41,156 bases of DNA from a virus, in IMG/VR virus record IMGVR_UViG_3300003690_000092, positions 1-41,156 of that record; one strand, given 5' to 3'. The notes under the pieces are model-generated. The model saw nothing but the letters and a program-made list of their open reading frames with translations. It did no database searches and was not told where the DNA came from. This document shows, piece after piece, positions 8,501 to 15,498 of the stretch (position 1 is the stretch's first letter; the number at the start of each line of letters is the position of its first letter). Both the position numbers and the translations under genes were made by a program.

Positions 8501-8774
8501 TACTATATTTAGATTCTATTGCGCCGTTTACTCCATAGGCAGGTGGGTCAATTTCAATTGTTGATACGAGGGGGGCGCGATGATGGATAGATCTTTCCGA
8601 ACCTTTTACCCTCTTAACGGCAATCAAAGGGGGTCCGACGCGCAGGGCGCTGTTCATGGTCGTGCGTCTAGTGTCTCCCTCCTGTTGATCACGTTTTGCG
8701 CCTCTAATAATGTGTAAACAGTTGGCGGCGAGAAAACATTGTGCTAACTGTTCTTCTGTTGCTTGTTCTGACAT
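5508..8774 (-). CDS. Large baseplate hub-like structural protein
   Basis: A 1088-aa protein, probably the central hub beneath the tail tube. Support comes from position (directly after the LysM gp53-like gene and downstream of the tape measure) and from the C-terminal segment at about 1019-1050. There a YYVITRITHVM strand followed by VEWTTTFQAKW resembles the final strands of gpD/gp27-type hub proteins. A central region (about 370-500) is helical and Gln/Ala/Lys rich and looks like a coiled coil. At 1088 aa it is much larger than T4 gp27 (391 aa), so extra domains are present. No lysozyme domain is evident. It overlaps the next gene's longer reading by 17 nt. Exact family unrecognised; the hub role is inferred. 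Confidence 0.6.
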   Translation of the reverse strand: MSEQATEEQLAQCFLAANCLHIIRGAKRDQQEGDTRRTTMNSALRVGPPLIAVKRVKGSERSIHHRAPLVSTIEIDPPAYGVNGAIESKYSSITDLADMFSIKEEQGALSMATNLKGHLQPDFAFYKMYEHDTPEGPAWYPVRMRPEEFPYQDEPKDQDHDGPSKIIFTKIEWQQLGGNPAEIDSNIAFKVTLNTKDLSNFFTPWVPAQRQGIRPSMGRTNLEIPDDVRAVFDETTGIGLRWIDLIQVSSGRGCIDKYKPSRIQLKVGYKWDKEAKDEVRIALAGALNPPPESGITPLVSKGGLTGDDLVEWHLNDFEAMVLSQEKRYDLNLMRHELKYVGSGKGIGTVELEISYIASIEQSQRNTQADLFHDYGLRKYAEIKKAELAKLNQQLGAIQPIVSTALFTVPGAPVGGLTPEQKAKNERRASCRAELEITVQELQQQIANANVRAKKRLLNQLLLGATYGQQADVSSAQAAGKRNVSRVYWTLITQEALMSTLPFTTQASPEQTMIPIYNYASMMQSGLLEAGANGVRSGAGMRYYERTDERAERALLELYGQDISDLPDLQIGGSVMPTGIPTTGETGLATSIGKNPKKLIKFVFFGDIIEAALELVAQNLYIEQNQGLQDRIERRAGIAADENNPPETGRYTWSHIDYTHRPTFFAGIGADQGPEPQSSSQTLTPQNPTQRDQALGIVNTGFRTEAETGAADGFTDREKLVKRMLGEFITGDITMPKPNIGGVLAGPRGVRTINIADLPISWDFFRQWWMNVAISRPGQTTLYFREFLIKLITDLLPRAIGRGCAWIADGEKTPQIMLNNYSVSGDNIMGRAQVYPAFRKAVATGTPSPLIGRYTTGDEIQDVLNSDETAAQRALEAGPITPITAISMKDTGAFVGTGDVLEDLEYNRAHINPVGENSAVVESVQFVKEDLPYIREANIDAGPLGIIREKYNCNLTVIGNTMYKPGGIFYINPNTLARGKNTKAYGGGPEDPLPSDKFVAPTLPSGLRDDTPYARLLGLGGYYVITRITHVMDLPAVEWTTTFQAKWLAFANENDPCVPDQDENWAGKNQTDADLECPEAFTEAGGAIL

Positions 8775-8790
8775 ATGAGTATACTATATA

Positions 8791-9123
8791 TTAAAGAGTT
8801 CGCAACACTTGCGAAAGCGGTAGAGGAATTAAAACTTGATCTCCGAGTTTAAGATGTCCTTCAGTGGGTTTGTTATTAAACTTAGCGATTACCCACCATA
8901 AACTAGCATCATTATAGTAGGTCACTGCTAATTTATAATATTTATCGCCAGTTGTCCAAGTGTGGCGAACAGAGCGAATAGAAGTAGGGTCAACATTTGG
9001 AGTAAATGTCGGAGTTGTAAGCTGCCTTATGAAATTTATCTTTTTACGATGCAATATATCACTATAGTGTTTAGCAGCGTTCACAAAAGAGGTTCTTCCC
9101 GGCGTGCGAGGTTTGTATGGCAT
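8791..9123 (-). CDS. gp53: LysM-domain baseplate protein (gp53/gpX-like)
   Basis: A 110-aa protein. Residues from about 50 form a LysM-type fold: HTWTTGDKYYKLAVTYYND followed by WWVIAKFNNKPTEGHLKLGDQ and a closing IPLP. This arrangement is typical of T4 gp53 and of P2 gpX/T4-like baseplate LysM proteins, where the domain helps link hub and wedge or tube rather than bind peptidoglycan freely. It sits between the tube-like pair and the hub-like gene, as expected for a tube-to-hub connector. The ATG at 9123 is preceded by AAGGAT. Confidence 0.85.
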   Translation of the reverse strand: MPYKPRTPGRTSFVNAAKHYSDILHRKKINFIRQLTTPTFTPNVDPTSIRSVRHTWTTGDKYYKLAVTYYNDASLWWVIAKFNNKPTEGHLKLGDQVLIPLPLSQVLRTL

Positions 9124-9188
9124 AGTTTAAATATCCTTGTCTTTAATAATTAGGTATCATTGTTATTATTACAAAAATTATATTATAA

Positions 9189-10121
9189 CTATTGCTGGAT
9201 CCAGGCAGACCAGTCTCTGCCTTCGGCTACATTGTTAGGATCGTCTGGATCGCCCTCTGAGTGTGGTGAGGCAATGGTGGTTTGTTCACAATATTTAGCT
9301 GTACTAATTGGTCCAGTTCCATGGGGCCAGTCTCTATTATTATTTAAACTCCAACCTTTAGACACAGTGGAGCCTCCTCGTGTTGTGCCCCCAAAGCCAA
9401 GGGGCTTTGCGGGTTGGTCTGTTGCGGAGCTTCCTAATATCGCATGCATTTCAATTTGTACGTTGATGGATCTTGGATATACTTTTCCCTTTTCGCCGTG
9501 GAAAACGTATCCTTGTTCAGATAGAAGCGCACCGGGCTGTTGTCCTTGCATTTGCCAATATGCGTCTTGAACCTCGCCCGCGCCTGCTGGTCCCGCCTCG
9601 CCCCGGCTCGTACCTATTGGAGTATTATCATATGTAAAAAAGCCTGCTTCAAAATCCACTTCAAAATTAAATTTAGTTAAATATACATCTGTATCCTGTA
9701 TTAAATTCCCGAAACTTACAGTCAGCACATCTGGATTAACCCCAAATAAGTTTGGTATTTCTACTTGTCCCGCTCCTGTTCCTACCACTCTGGTGCCCAC
9801 TTGAACATAATTAAGATACGTTTTTTTTATTAGCTTCGCACAATAAGTCAAATTATGTTTTGATTCGGCAACATTCCGTGCACCTAGTGTAAAAGACATA
9901 TCTATTTTTCTTTCTGTGCCACTATATGACCAATTAGGGTTAAGTGCGCCCGGATCCCTTTTAAGATTCCATTTTGCTGCATAGGTTTCCGCATAGTCTT
10001 TAAGAAAGATATATTTTGCCTCAGCGATAGGTTCGGTGTCTGCCTCGTCTCCAGTAGATATTATTAACGGAGCATAAGAACGATCCCCTATTGACTTGAT
10101 GGGGCTATATTGATATGTCAT
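9189..10121 (-). CDS. Tail tube-like baseplate protein, larger paralogue
   Basis: A 310-aa structural protein. It shares a block order with the 214-aa neighbour: a W-S-x(3)-ER-I-x-MSFTL strand near 65-80, a helix with conserved Asn-Leu, FGNLIQDTDVYLT (about 137-149), and a closing PRSINVQIEMHAIL strand (about 215-228). These features fit a gp19/gp54-like tube fold capping the tube at the baseplate. It has an extra Gly/Pro/Gln-rich loop (about 170-205) and a C-terminal tail of about 80 residues that the paralogue lacks. Its ATG overlaps the upstream stop as ATGA, so the pair is translationally coupled. Function is inferred from position between tape measure and LysM protein. Confidence 0.65.
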   Translation of the reverse strand: MTYQYSPIKSIGDRSYAPLIISTGDEADTEPIAEAKYIFLKDYAETYAAKWNLKRDPGALNPNWSYSGTERKIDMSFTLGARNVAESKHNLTYCAKLIKKTYLNYVQVGTRVVGTGAGQVEIPNLFGVNPDVLTVSFGNLIQDTDVYLTKFNFEVDFEAGFFTYDNTPIGTSRGEAGPAGAGEVQDAYWQMQGQQPGALLSEQGYVFHGEKGKVYPRSINVQIEMHAILGSSATDQPAKPLGFGGTTRGGSTVSKGWSLNNNRDWPHGTGPISTAKYCEQTTIASPHSEGDPDDPNNVAEGRDWSAWIQQ

Positions 10122-10762
10122 TGTCCAAACCCTCCATAATTAGGATAATTGTTTGGAAGATCCTGTTCTGCCGAAGCGACTGCCCTAATTAATACTTCAG
10201 CCTCTATAGAAAAATTAATTATTGTCGGATACATTTCTGGGCTGCTTGTAGAGCGCTTACTCGTAATAAGTCCTTTTTCTAAATCTGGTTTGTATACCAA
10301 AGTTGATATAAACGCATCTATCCCTTCGCCATATATATCTTGTATGAGATTCATTCCTTTAATGTTTACTCTCGAACCGTTAATCGTGGGGGTGTTTTTA
10401 TCATTGAGCGCCGAGTACATCATACATAGTAAAAGATTTATACTTTGAGCATTGTATCTTGCCTCGTCTATTGAGGCACTGGCCACAGTAAAGGTAAATG
10501 AAATTTTTCTTATGCTATTTTGTATTTCAACGGTTGGTTCGGCAGATCCCCATCCATATTCTTTGCTTAAAGCTGCATCATGAGAATCCGTAAAACTAGT
10601 AATATCTGCGGGGAATTTTACAACATGCCCAGTGCCTATATGTGTAAATGATAAAATAGCGCCAAGCTTTTCTGCCATGGCAGGATTGCCAATGCCATTC
10701 AGAGAATCAGAATAAATTTCCCTTATTTCTGGTCCTTCTGGGGGTGGGCGAGTATCTGCCAT
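10118..10762 (-). CDS. Tail tube-like baseplate protein, smaller paralogue
   Basis: A 214-aa protein immediately downstream of the tape measure (one base between them). The core includes a KFPADITSFTDSHDA start, EIQNSIRKISFTFTV (about 76-90), MNLIQDIYGEG (about 132-142) and IINFSIEAEVLI (about 180-191). The same ordered blocks occur in the 310-aa neighbour, so the two genes look like an old duplication. A role as tube initiator or adaptor between the tape measure and the LysM/hub proteins is inferred, comparable to T4 gp48/gp54. I do not recognise a named family directly. Confidence 0.62.
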   Translation of the reverse strand: MADTRPPPEGPEIREIYSDSLNGIGNPAMAEKLGAILSFTHIGTGHVVKFPADITSFTDSHDAALSKEYGWGSAEPTVEIQNSIRKISFTFTVASASIDEARYNAQSINLLLCMMYSALNDKNTPTINGSRVNIKGMNLIQDIYGEGIDAFISTLVYKPDLEKGLITSKRSTSSPEMYPTIINFSIEAEVLIRAVASAEQDLPNNYPNYGGFGQ

Positions 10763-10763
10763 T

Positions 10764-13274
10764 TTAGCCTGCCCTGCTTCTTATTACATTAACGGGAGGC
10801 GCTCCGTTATAATCGTCAACAACCCGCCGAGCGGTTTTTTCATCCAGAACCACCTGTCTTTTAGCTGATGCCATGGCGACAGCATTGGCACCATTGGCAT
10901 AAGTTTCATTCAAGCTGGCAAATCCAGCTTTAAATTCTGCGATCAATGGGGCGAAAGCATCTTGTGCTGTGCCACTTTTTCTTGCAGGCGGAATCATTGT
11001 TTCACCGGGAGATACTGTAGCCATTAATGGCGAACTTGGAGAAACGCCTTGAGGGGCTACTGCCATGCCGCCATCGTGGAAGCTTGCTGCACCGATCCCC
11101 CCAGCGCCGCCAATTGCAGCCCCAAGCGCCGCTCCTGGAGGTCCACCTAACATAAAGCCTGCGATGCCTCCTGCGATAGCGCCCCATCCACCGACTTTAG
11201 CAGCTTCGCCCTCCTTGAAGCCTCCCTTCTCTAACGATCTATATGCCATATAGCCAGCGCCAGCCGCTCCTGCGCCCAAGCCCAAGCCCAGCGCAAGGCG
11301 TCCAGCACCGGTCATCTTCGCAATCCGTCCCCCTGGACCGCCGCCGAGAAGACCAGGAAGCTTGCTCATGTTACCTGCTATGTTATTTGCGAATCTTGCA
11401 AGCATACTGCTACTGCTCTTCAGCCACTTGTTCATGCCGCCTGACAAGCGTGATAGGAACGAGAGGTTGTTCGTCTTAAGCCCGTCTAACAAGACTTCTT
11501 GCCTGCCACCAAGATCGATACCAAGTTTCTCTAGAGGGCTCTGAATCTTTTTTTCAAGTTTGCCAAGCCATGGGTTTCCTTTGGCATCAAATAAGCCCTT
11601 CCACTTCTCCATAGTCTCGTTTGCCATTACCACGCGCAAAGCCTCTGAAGCAGAGCCTGGACCACATGCTTGCCCGCACTTTTCGGCTCTCTTCCCCATA
11701 ACGGCTTCTTTAAACATCCCCTTTACGCCGCCTGCCTTCCCCGCTGCTGCAAGTCGTTTAGCTGCGGATTTGAGATCGGCTCCCTTGCCCCAAGCCTTTT
11801 TTACCCCAATCCCGATAAATCCAGCAGCAGCGGCGGCTTTGAGAGCGTGTCCGAAGCCCGGCGTGGCTAAGGTTTTGTTGAGTAGCCTAAGCATGTCTTT
11901 AAGCGGTTCAATTGCCCACTGAAGGGAGGCACCCATCTCTGCCACTAAAATCTTCAGATCTGCCATAACATCCCTGCCTCTACCCATTAACTCTTCATAT
12001 TCCTTTGCGCTCATATTGTTTCTTGTCAGCGCTTGTTCAAGTTCGCTTGCTTCTTTTTTCTGGAGTACCATGCGCTGTGTTTGTTCAACAGTTAGTCCCA
12101 CGGCATTTGCAATTGCCTTTCGCTGGTAATAGTCCATGTTTTCCCAGCCCCCTGTGGCTTCGTTAATAGCATCGGCAAACAAATTCATTCTTTCAGCAGG
12201 ATCTGTCGTTTCAAGAATAGACATCGTATCAATAAATTGTCCTCGGAGGACAGCATTAAGATTTCCAGCAGCCGTGGCAGCGGCATCAAATGTATCAAAT
12301 TTCTCTGCTATGCCGACAATTGCGTCCATCCCCATGCCCGTTCTTCTTGAAGCTTCATAGAGGTTGTCAAGGACTTGTGCAGTGGCGGCTCCGTGTACGG
12401 CAATTTGTGGCAATATTGTTGCTGTCTCTTTCATTACCTTGTTTAGATCATCACCAAAAGCATTAGCGGTTGCCATAATAGAGTCAGAGAGAGCTTGAGC
12501 CCTCTCATGAGTTATTCCCATAACCCTTGTGCCTGTTTCTAAAATTTTAACTGCATCTGATGTGGCGACACCAAATTTTGCCATTTGAGCAACATTCTCG
12601 GCTAGTGCCACTTGTGTGTCTTCGTTTACAAACAGAAAGTCGGTAAACTCTCCATGAAGCGCTGCGAGAGCAGCACCAGATTCGTCTGCTGTTACTCCAA
12701 ATAAGCGATTTTGTTTTTCTATGCGCCTGATGGCTTCGGTATATGTGTTACCTGTACCGGTTGCGGCAGCAAAGGCTGATGTTGCCGAATCCACCTGCTT
12801 TGTAAGCATAGCGGTGCTTTCAAACATCTTTCTGGTAATAGAAATACCAATATTGAACGTATCCAAAGTCTCTAACGTGGACTTTGCTACTTGTCCCATT
12901 GCCGTTTTAAGATCGCCGGAAGTCTTGATCGCGTTGCCAAACGATTCTATAAATGTTGCGTTTGTGGCTTTGCGAACTCCTGTCAGTCTTGTAATAAATA
13001 ATTCGGTCTGATAGTCAAGCCCTTGGAGCGCGACTTTGGCATCGGCTGAGCCCCTTGTAATTATCTGATATTGCTTTTCTAGACCATCAAGGTGTGCTGT
13101 TAAAGTCGCTGTGTTGCTGGATGCGGCGGTGAGGTGGGTTGAGAAGTCCTCCAGGTAGTCAATAAAGCCTTCCATTTCTGGAACGTCTTTTATGTTTTCA
13201 AGGAGTTTTACGGCTTGCTGCGCTAATTCTGGGGCACCCTTGCCCGGTTTCTTTGGATCTTTTGGATCAGCCAT
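10764..13274 (-). CDS. Tail tape measure protein
   Basis: An 836-aa Ala/Gly/Lys-rich, largely helical protein with the composition and position of a tape measure, lying between the chaperone-like genes and the distal tail genes. The first 480 residues are helical with repeated Thr/Ala/Lys patterns. Hydrophobic Gly/Ala-rich stretches (about 480-495, and 665-760 with GLGLGAGAAGAG and LGGPPGAALGAAIGG) are typical of the segments that enter the host membrane. At the usual relation of about 0.15 nm per residue it would predict a tail near 125 nm; that is an estimate. Good ribosome binding site TAGGAGGCG before the ATG. Confidence 0.87.
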   Translation of the reverse strand: MADPKDPKKPGKGAPELAQQAVKLLENIKDVPEMEGFIDYLEDFSTHLTAASSNTATLTAHLDGLEKQYQIITRGSADAKVALQGLDYQTELFITRLTGVRKATNATFIESFGNAIKTSGDLKTAMGQVAKSTLETLDTFNIGISITRKMFESTAMLTKQVDSATSAFAAATGTGNTYTEAIRRIEKQNRLFGVTADESGAALAALHGEFTDFLFVNEDTQVALAENVAQMAKFGVATSDAVKILETGTRVMGITHERAQALSDSIMATANAFGDDLNKVMKETATILPQIAVHGAATAQVLDNLYEASRRTGMGMDAIVGIAEKFDTFDAAATAAGNLNAVLRGQFIDTMSILETTDPAERMNLFADAINEATGGWENMDYYQRKAIANAVGLTVEQTQRMVLQKKEASELEQALTRNNMSAKEYEELMGRGRDVMADLKILVAEMGASLQWAIEPLKDMLRLLNKTLATPGFGHALKAAAAAGFIGIGVKKAWGKGADLKSAAKRLAAAGKAGGVKGMFKEAVMGKRAEKCGQACGPGSASEALRVVMANETMEKWKGLFDAKGNPWLGKLEKKIQSPLEKLGIDLGGRQEVLLDGLKTNNLSFLSRLSGGMNKWLKSSSSMLARFANNIAGNMSKLPGLLGGGPGGRIAKMTGAGRLALGLGLGAGAAGAGYMAYRSLEKGGFKEGEAAKVGGWGAIAGGIAGFMLGGPPGAALGAAIGGAGGIGAASFHDGGMAVAPQGVSPSSPLMATVSPGETMIPPARKSGTAQDAFAPLIAEFKAGFASLNETYANGANAVAMASAKRQVVLDEKTARRVVDDYNGAPPVNVIRSRAG

Positions 13275-13288
13275 ATTTTAATCGCCTC

Positions 13289-13615
13289 CTATTTAAATGG
13301 CCAAACGATTCCGGTTTCACTTTCGAAACTTCGTATGGCTCTATCTAGTGCAACTTTATTATTAGTTACTTGGGGATTATTTAGCCCATGTTTGTTTACT
13401 GCTTCAAGGTACCTTTTTTCTGAGCCAAGCGCTCTTGAAAAAGAATCAACTTGGCTTCTGCTGCCAACGACTTCTACTGGCATGGAAGTTCCGCCAAACA
13501 TTGCGCCCATTATTCCTTTTATATTGGCACCAAACATTGAAAGCCAACTTTCGTTAATAGAGTCACCAATGGTTAAGTCAATCTTAATTGGAATTAAATC
13601 ATTTGTATCATTCAT
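13289..13615 (-). CDS. Small protein before tape measure, unknown
   Basis: A 108-aa protein between the chaperone-like pair and the tape measure. The N-terminal 25 residues look like a beta strand region (IPIKIDLTIGDSINESW), then a short Gly/Met-rich segment (GIMGAMFGG) and a helical C-terminal half ending in GIVWPFK. It has a strong ribosome binding site (AAGGAAGGAT) and starts 45 nt after the terminator hairpin, so it may begin a separate transcript with the tape measure. No family recognised. By position it could be a minor tail assembly factor. Confidence 0.6.
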   Translation of the reverse strand: MNDTNDLIPIKIDLTIGDSINESWLSMFGANIKGIMGAMFGGTSMPVEVVGSRSQVDSFSRALGSEKRYLEAVNKHGLNNPQVTNNKVALDRAIRSFESETGIVWPFK

Positions 13616-13659
13616 GGGGATCCTTCCTTACACTACTGTCTTTTTTAATTAGTTCCATA

Positions 13660-13692
13660 AAAAAAGAAAATTGGGCGTTAACCCAATTTTCT
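13660..13692 (-). terminator. Rho-independent terminator after chaperone-like pair
   Basis: A perfect 10-bp stem (13666-13675 with 13682-13691, GAAAATTGGG/CCCAATTTTC) with a 6-nt loop is followed directly on the minus strand by a run of seven T. It separates the tube/gp26-like unit from the tape measure unit. Confidence 0.85.
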
Positions 13693-13706
13693 CTATTTGT
13701 ATTACA

Positions 13707-13961
13707 TTAGCGACGATTTTTCGCTTTATTCGCTTGTTTTTTATGTGCTTCGTTTTGATCCTCAAAGTGTTTTGAGAGTCTATTAACAAACCATCTTCTT
13801 AAGCCAATGGGGAGATTGTATGCTTCAATAAAGCTCCATCCACCATGAAACTTTAAATAGAAGAACTGCTCATATACGTTCTCCATATATTCATCATTTA
13901 GGCCAAAAAAAGTCCGCTGTAAGCGGAACCTCCATTTCCGACTCATATCCACAGTGCACAC
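13707..13961 (-). CDS. Out-of-frame extension of the gp26-like gene (gp51/GT-like)
   Basis: The open frame codes for 84 aa, but the first 19 codons overlap the Cys-rich end of the gp26-like gene in another frame. They use a GTG start without a ribosome binding site. The conserved-looking part begins at GLNDEYMENVYEQFFYLKFHG and continues to a Lys/Arg/Asn-rich C-terminus. I think it is normally made as a C-terminal extension of the gp26-like protein by slippage on the T7 run at 13905-13911. That would give about 353 aa in place of 291. Position between tube and tape measure is where lambda G/GT-type tail assembly chaperone pairs lie. Independent initiation at ATG 13946 is possible but lacks a Shine-Dalgarno. 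Confidence 0.7.
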   Translation of the reverse strand: MCTVDMSRKWRFRLQRTFFGLNDEYMENVYEQFFYLKFHGGWSFIEAYNLPIGLRRWFVNRLSKHFEDQNEAHKKQANKAKNRR

Positions 13962-14769
13962 AGGAAAAAAGCTGTGACATGTCTACATTGGGAGTCGAGC
14001 CCTGGACGCATGCGCGTAAAAATCGTGAATCTAATGCTGGCATATTATCAATAAATGTACCGATTTCGGATCCAGACGTAACGCCACTAACAGATACCAC
14101 AACCCTCTTAAGAAGATCGGTGGAAACGGAATCGGGTAAATTAAGTTTTGCTTTTCTAGATGCCGACTCGGTAAGATACTTTTCATCATGCCCGTTTAAT
14201 AGTCGATATACAACTTCGTATTGTGTTTTCGGCAATGTAACCTCAAATAAACCGTCTGTGGTCGCCTTAATTTCTTCAACCTCACCAGAAAGCGCTTTGC
14301 CCAAATGTCCCTCAAAATCGGCAAGATTAAAGTCGCAAGTAGAAGCGACATTACAATTTGGACAAGTTATGCTTGTTTCGTAGCTCTCGCCATAACCAGA
14401 AATTCTCGCGGCGAGAATAACCGCGTTTTTATCTCCAAGTAGAAGATCATCAATTTTTATCTGATTGTCAACAACAAGATTTTGTAGCATTCTATCAATT
14501 GCTAAGCCCTTTCTTAAAAGCGCTTTTGATGTAAGAATATCTTCATCTCTTGCGGTCATGTACCTAATTTCTATAGTTTCCTGATTATGGAGGGGATGAT
14601 CGGAGGGATATAGTTTTCCCTCTGATGGAAGTTCTACAAATTCTGTGGGGGATACATAGGAAAGAGTAGTGGGTGCCGATGCTGCGGTGGCTTGCACGGC
14701 TGCGGTGACATCTTCAGCGGCATCAGGTTGGGGAGGAAGCCCCGTCCGCTCAGGGTTATTTCGTGACAT
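13894..14769 (-). CDS. gp26: gp26-like protein of the T4_baseplate family, probable tail chaperone
   Basis: A 291-aa protein of the T4 gp26 family (T4_baseplate). Typical elements are ELPSEGKLYP (46-55), an EIRYMTARDEDILT segment (67-80), and DDLLLGDKNAVILAARISGYGE (about 107-128). Two Cys pairs, CPNC (136-139) and CVHC (270-273), probably bind one zinc ion. T4 gp26 is described as a hub assembly protein. Here the gene lies between tail tube and tape measure, with an out-of-frame downstream partner, which fits a tail assembly chaperone. The N-terminal 35 residues are Ala/Pro/Thr rich and look disordered. The ATG is preceded by AGAGGTG. Its stop lies four codons after the proposed slip site. 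Confidence 0.82.
   Translation of the reverse strand: MSRNNPERTGLPPQPDAAEDVTAAVQATAASAPTTLSYVSPTEFVELPSEGKLYPSDHPLHNQETIEIRYMTARDEDILTSKALLRKGLAIDRMLQNLVVDNQIKIDDLLLGDKNAVILAARISGYGESYETSITCPNCNVASTCDFNLADFEGHLGKALSGEVEEIKATTDGLFEVTLPKTQYEVVYRLLNGHDEKYLTESASRKAKLNLPDSVSTDLLKRVVVSVSGVTSGSEIGTFIDNMPALDSRFLRACVQGSTPNVDMSQLFSCVHCGYESEMEVPLTADFFWPK
13903..13914 (-). other. Candidate programmed frameshift site
   Basis: The minus strand reads GAC TTT TTT TGG in the gp26-like frame. Slippage of +1 (or -2) on the seven T residues moves ribosomes into the downstream frame just four codons before the gp26-like stop, giving ...ADFF-GLNDEY. A sequencing indel in the homopolymer would look the same. Confidence 0.55.
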
Positions 14770-14800
14770 TTACACCTCTATGTTTGTTATGTCTTTATAC

Positions 14801-14806
14801 ATTATA
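14801..14806 (-). promoter_or_regulatory. Weak -10-like element before gp26-like gene
   Basis: TATAAT occurs 32 nt upstream of the start in the AT-rich 107-nt gap between tube and gp26-like genes. No good -35 lies at normal spacing, so this is tentative. Confidence 0.25.
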
Positions 14807-14876
14807 ATACATATAACGTGTTTTTAAAGTATTTTAATAAATTTATTTTACTTTGACAGGATTTAAAGTGCTTTCC

Positions 14877-15455
14877 CTACGACGGCACTGGACTCGCTGG
14901 GTTCATTCCAGTGTACGTCGCCCAATCAAAACGAAGCGTGACCGAAATTTCTACCATTTCATCTGAATCATATGAATGAGCGCCAAAATTTACTTCTGTG
15001 ATAAATGGGTTTATAAGCTCCCATTCCCCTTGAATGCCCGAGGCGCTGGGATCTGGACCATCTGCATTGGCTGATCCAATTTCTCTAATTTTGACAGAGG
15101 AAAGCGCATTGGTGGCAGATGCCTTTGTAATAGTCGTCGCAGTAACACTGGCCAGGGTGCCTGCGGTCGGATCTGCAATGCCTATGTCGTGGAGATAACC
15201 ATAAAGCTTGTCTGCTGCACCAGGAGTAACGGCGTCAACCAAAGTCAATGTAACAGTGTTCCATGTTAACCTACCTGGATAATAAAACGTGTGATTGAAG
15301 AACTGGTGTGATTGTTCACCAATGGTATAGCTTGGACGATCTATTCCTTTAGCAGAAAAATTAAGTTGCATATCGCCTAAGTCGAAGTCAACCAAAAATC
15401 TAAATTGTCTTTTCGGTTCAAAAGATCTATCTCCCCAAAAACTTGGACTTGCCAT
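14877..15455 (-). CDS. gp19: Tail tube protein (gp19-like)
   Basis: A 192-aa major tail tube subunit of the T4 gp19 family. The N-terminus includes a KRQFRFLVDF strand (15-24), a conserved AKGIDRPSYTIGE region (35-47), the PGRLTWNTVTLTLVD segment (60-74) and a C-terminal EISVTLRFDWATY (about 169-181). The tube polymerises inside the sheath and conducts DNA. It follows the sheath gene by 43 nt with its own ribosome binding site (AGGAGA). Size is close to T4 gp19 (163 aa). The proteins at 9189-10762 are probably distant relatives that cap the tube. Confidence 0.9.
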   Translation of the reverse strand: MASPSFWGDRSFEPKRQFRFLVDFDLGDMQLNFSAKGIDRPSYTIGEQSHQFFNHTFYYPGRLTWNTVTLTLVDAVTPGAADKLYGYLHDIGIADPTAGTLASVTATTITKASATNALSSVKIREIGSANADGPDPSASGIQGEWELINPFITEVNFGAHSYDSDEMVEISVTLRFDWATYTGMNPASPVPS

Positions 15456-15498
15456 TTATTTGTTTCTCCTGTTCATGTAATATATAGTTTCTTTAGTA

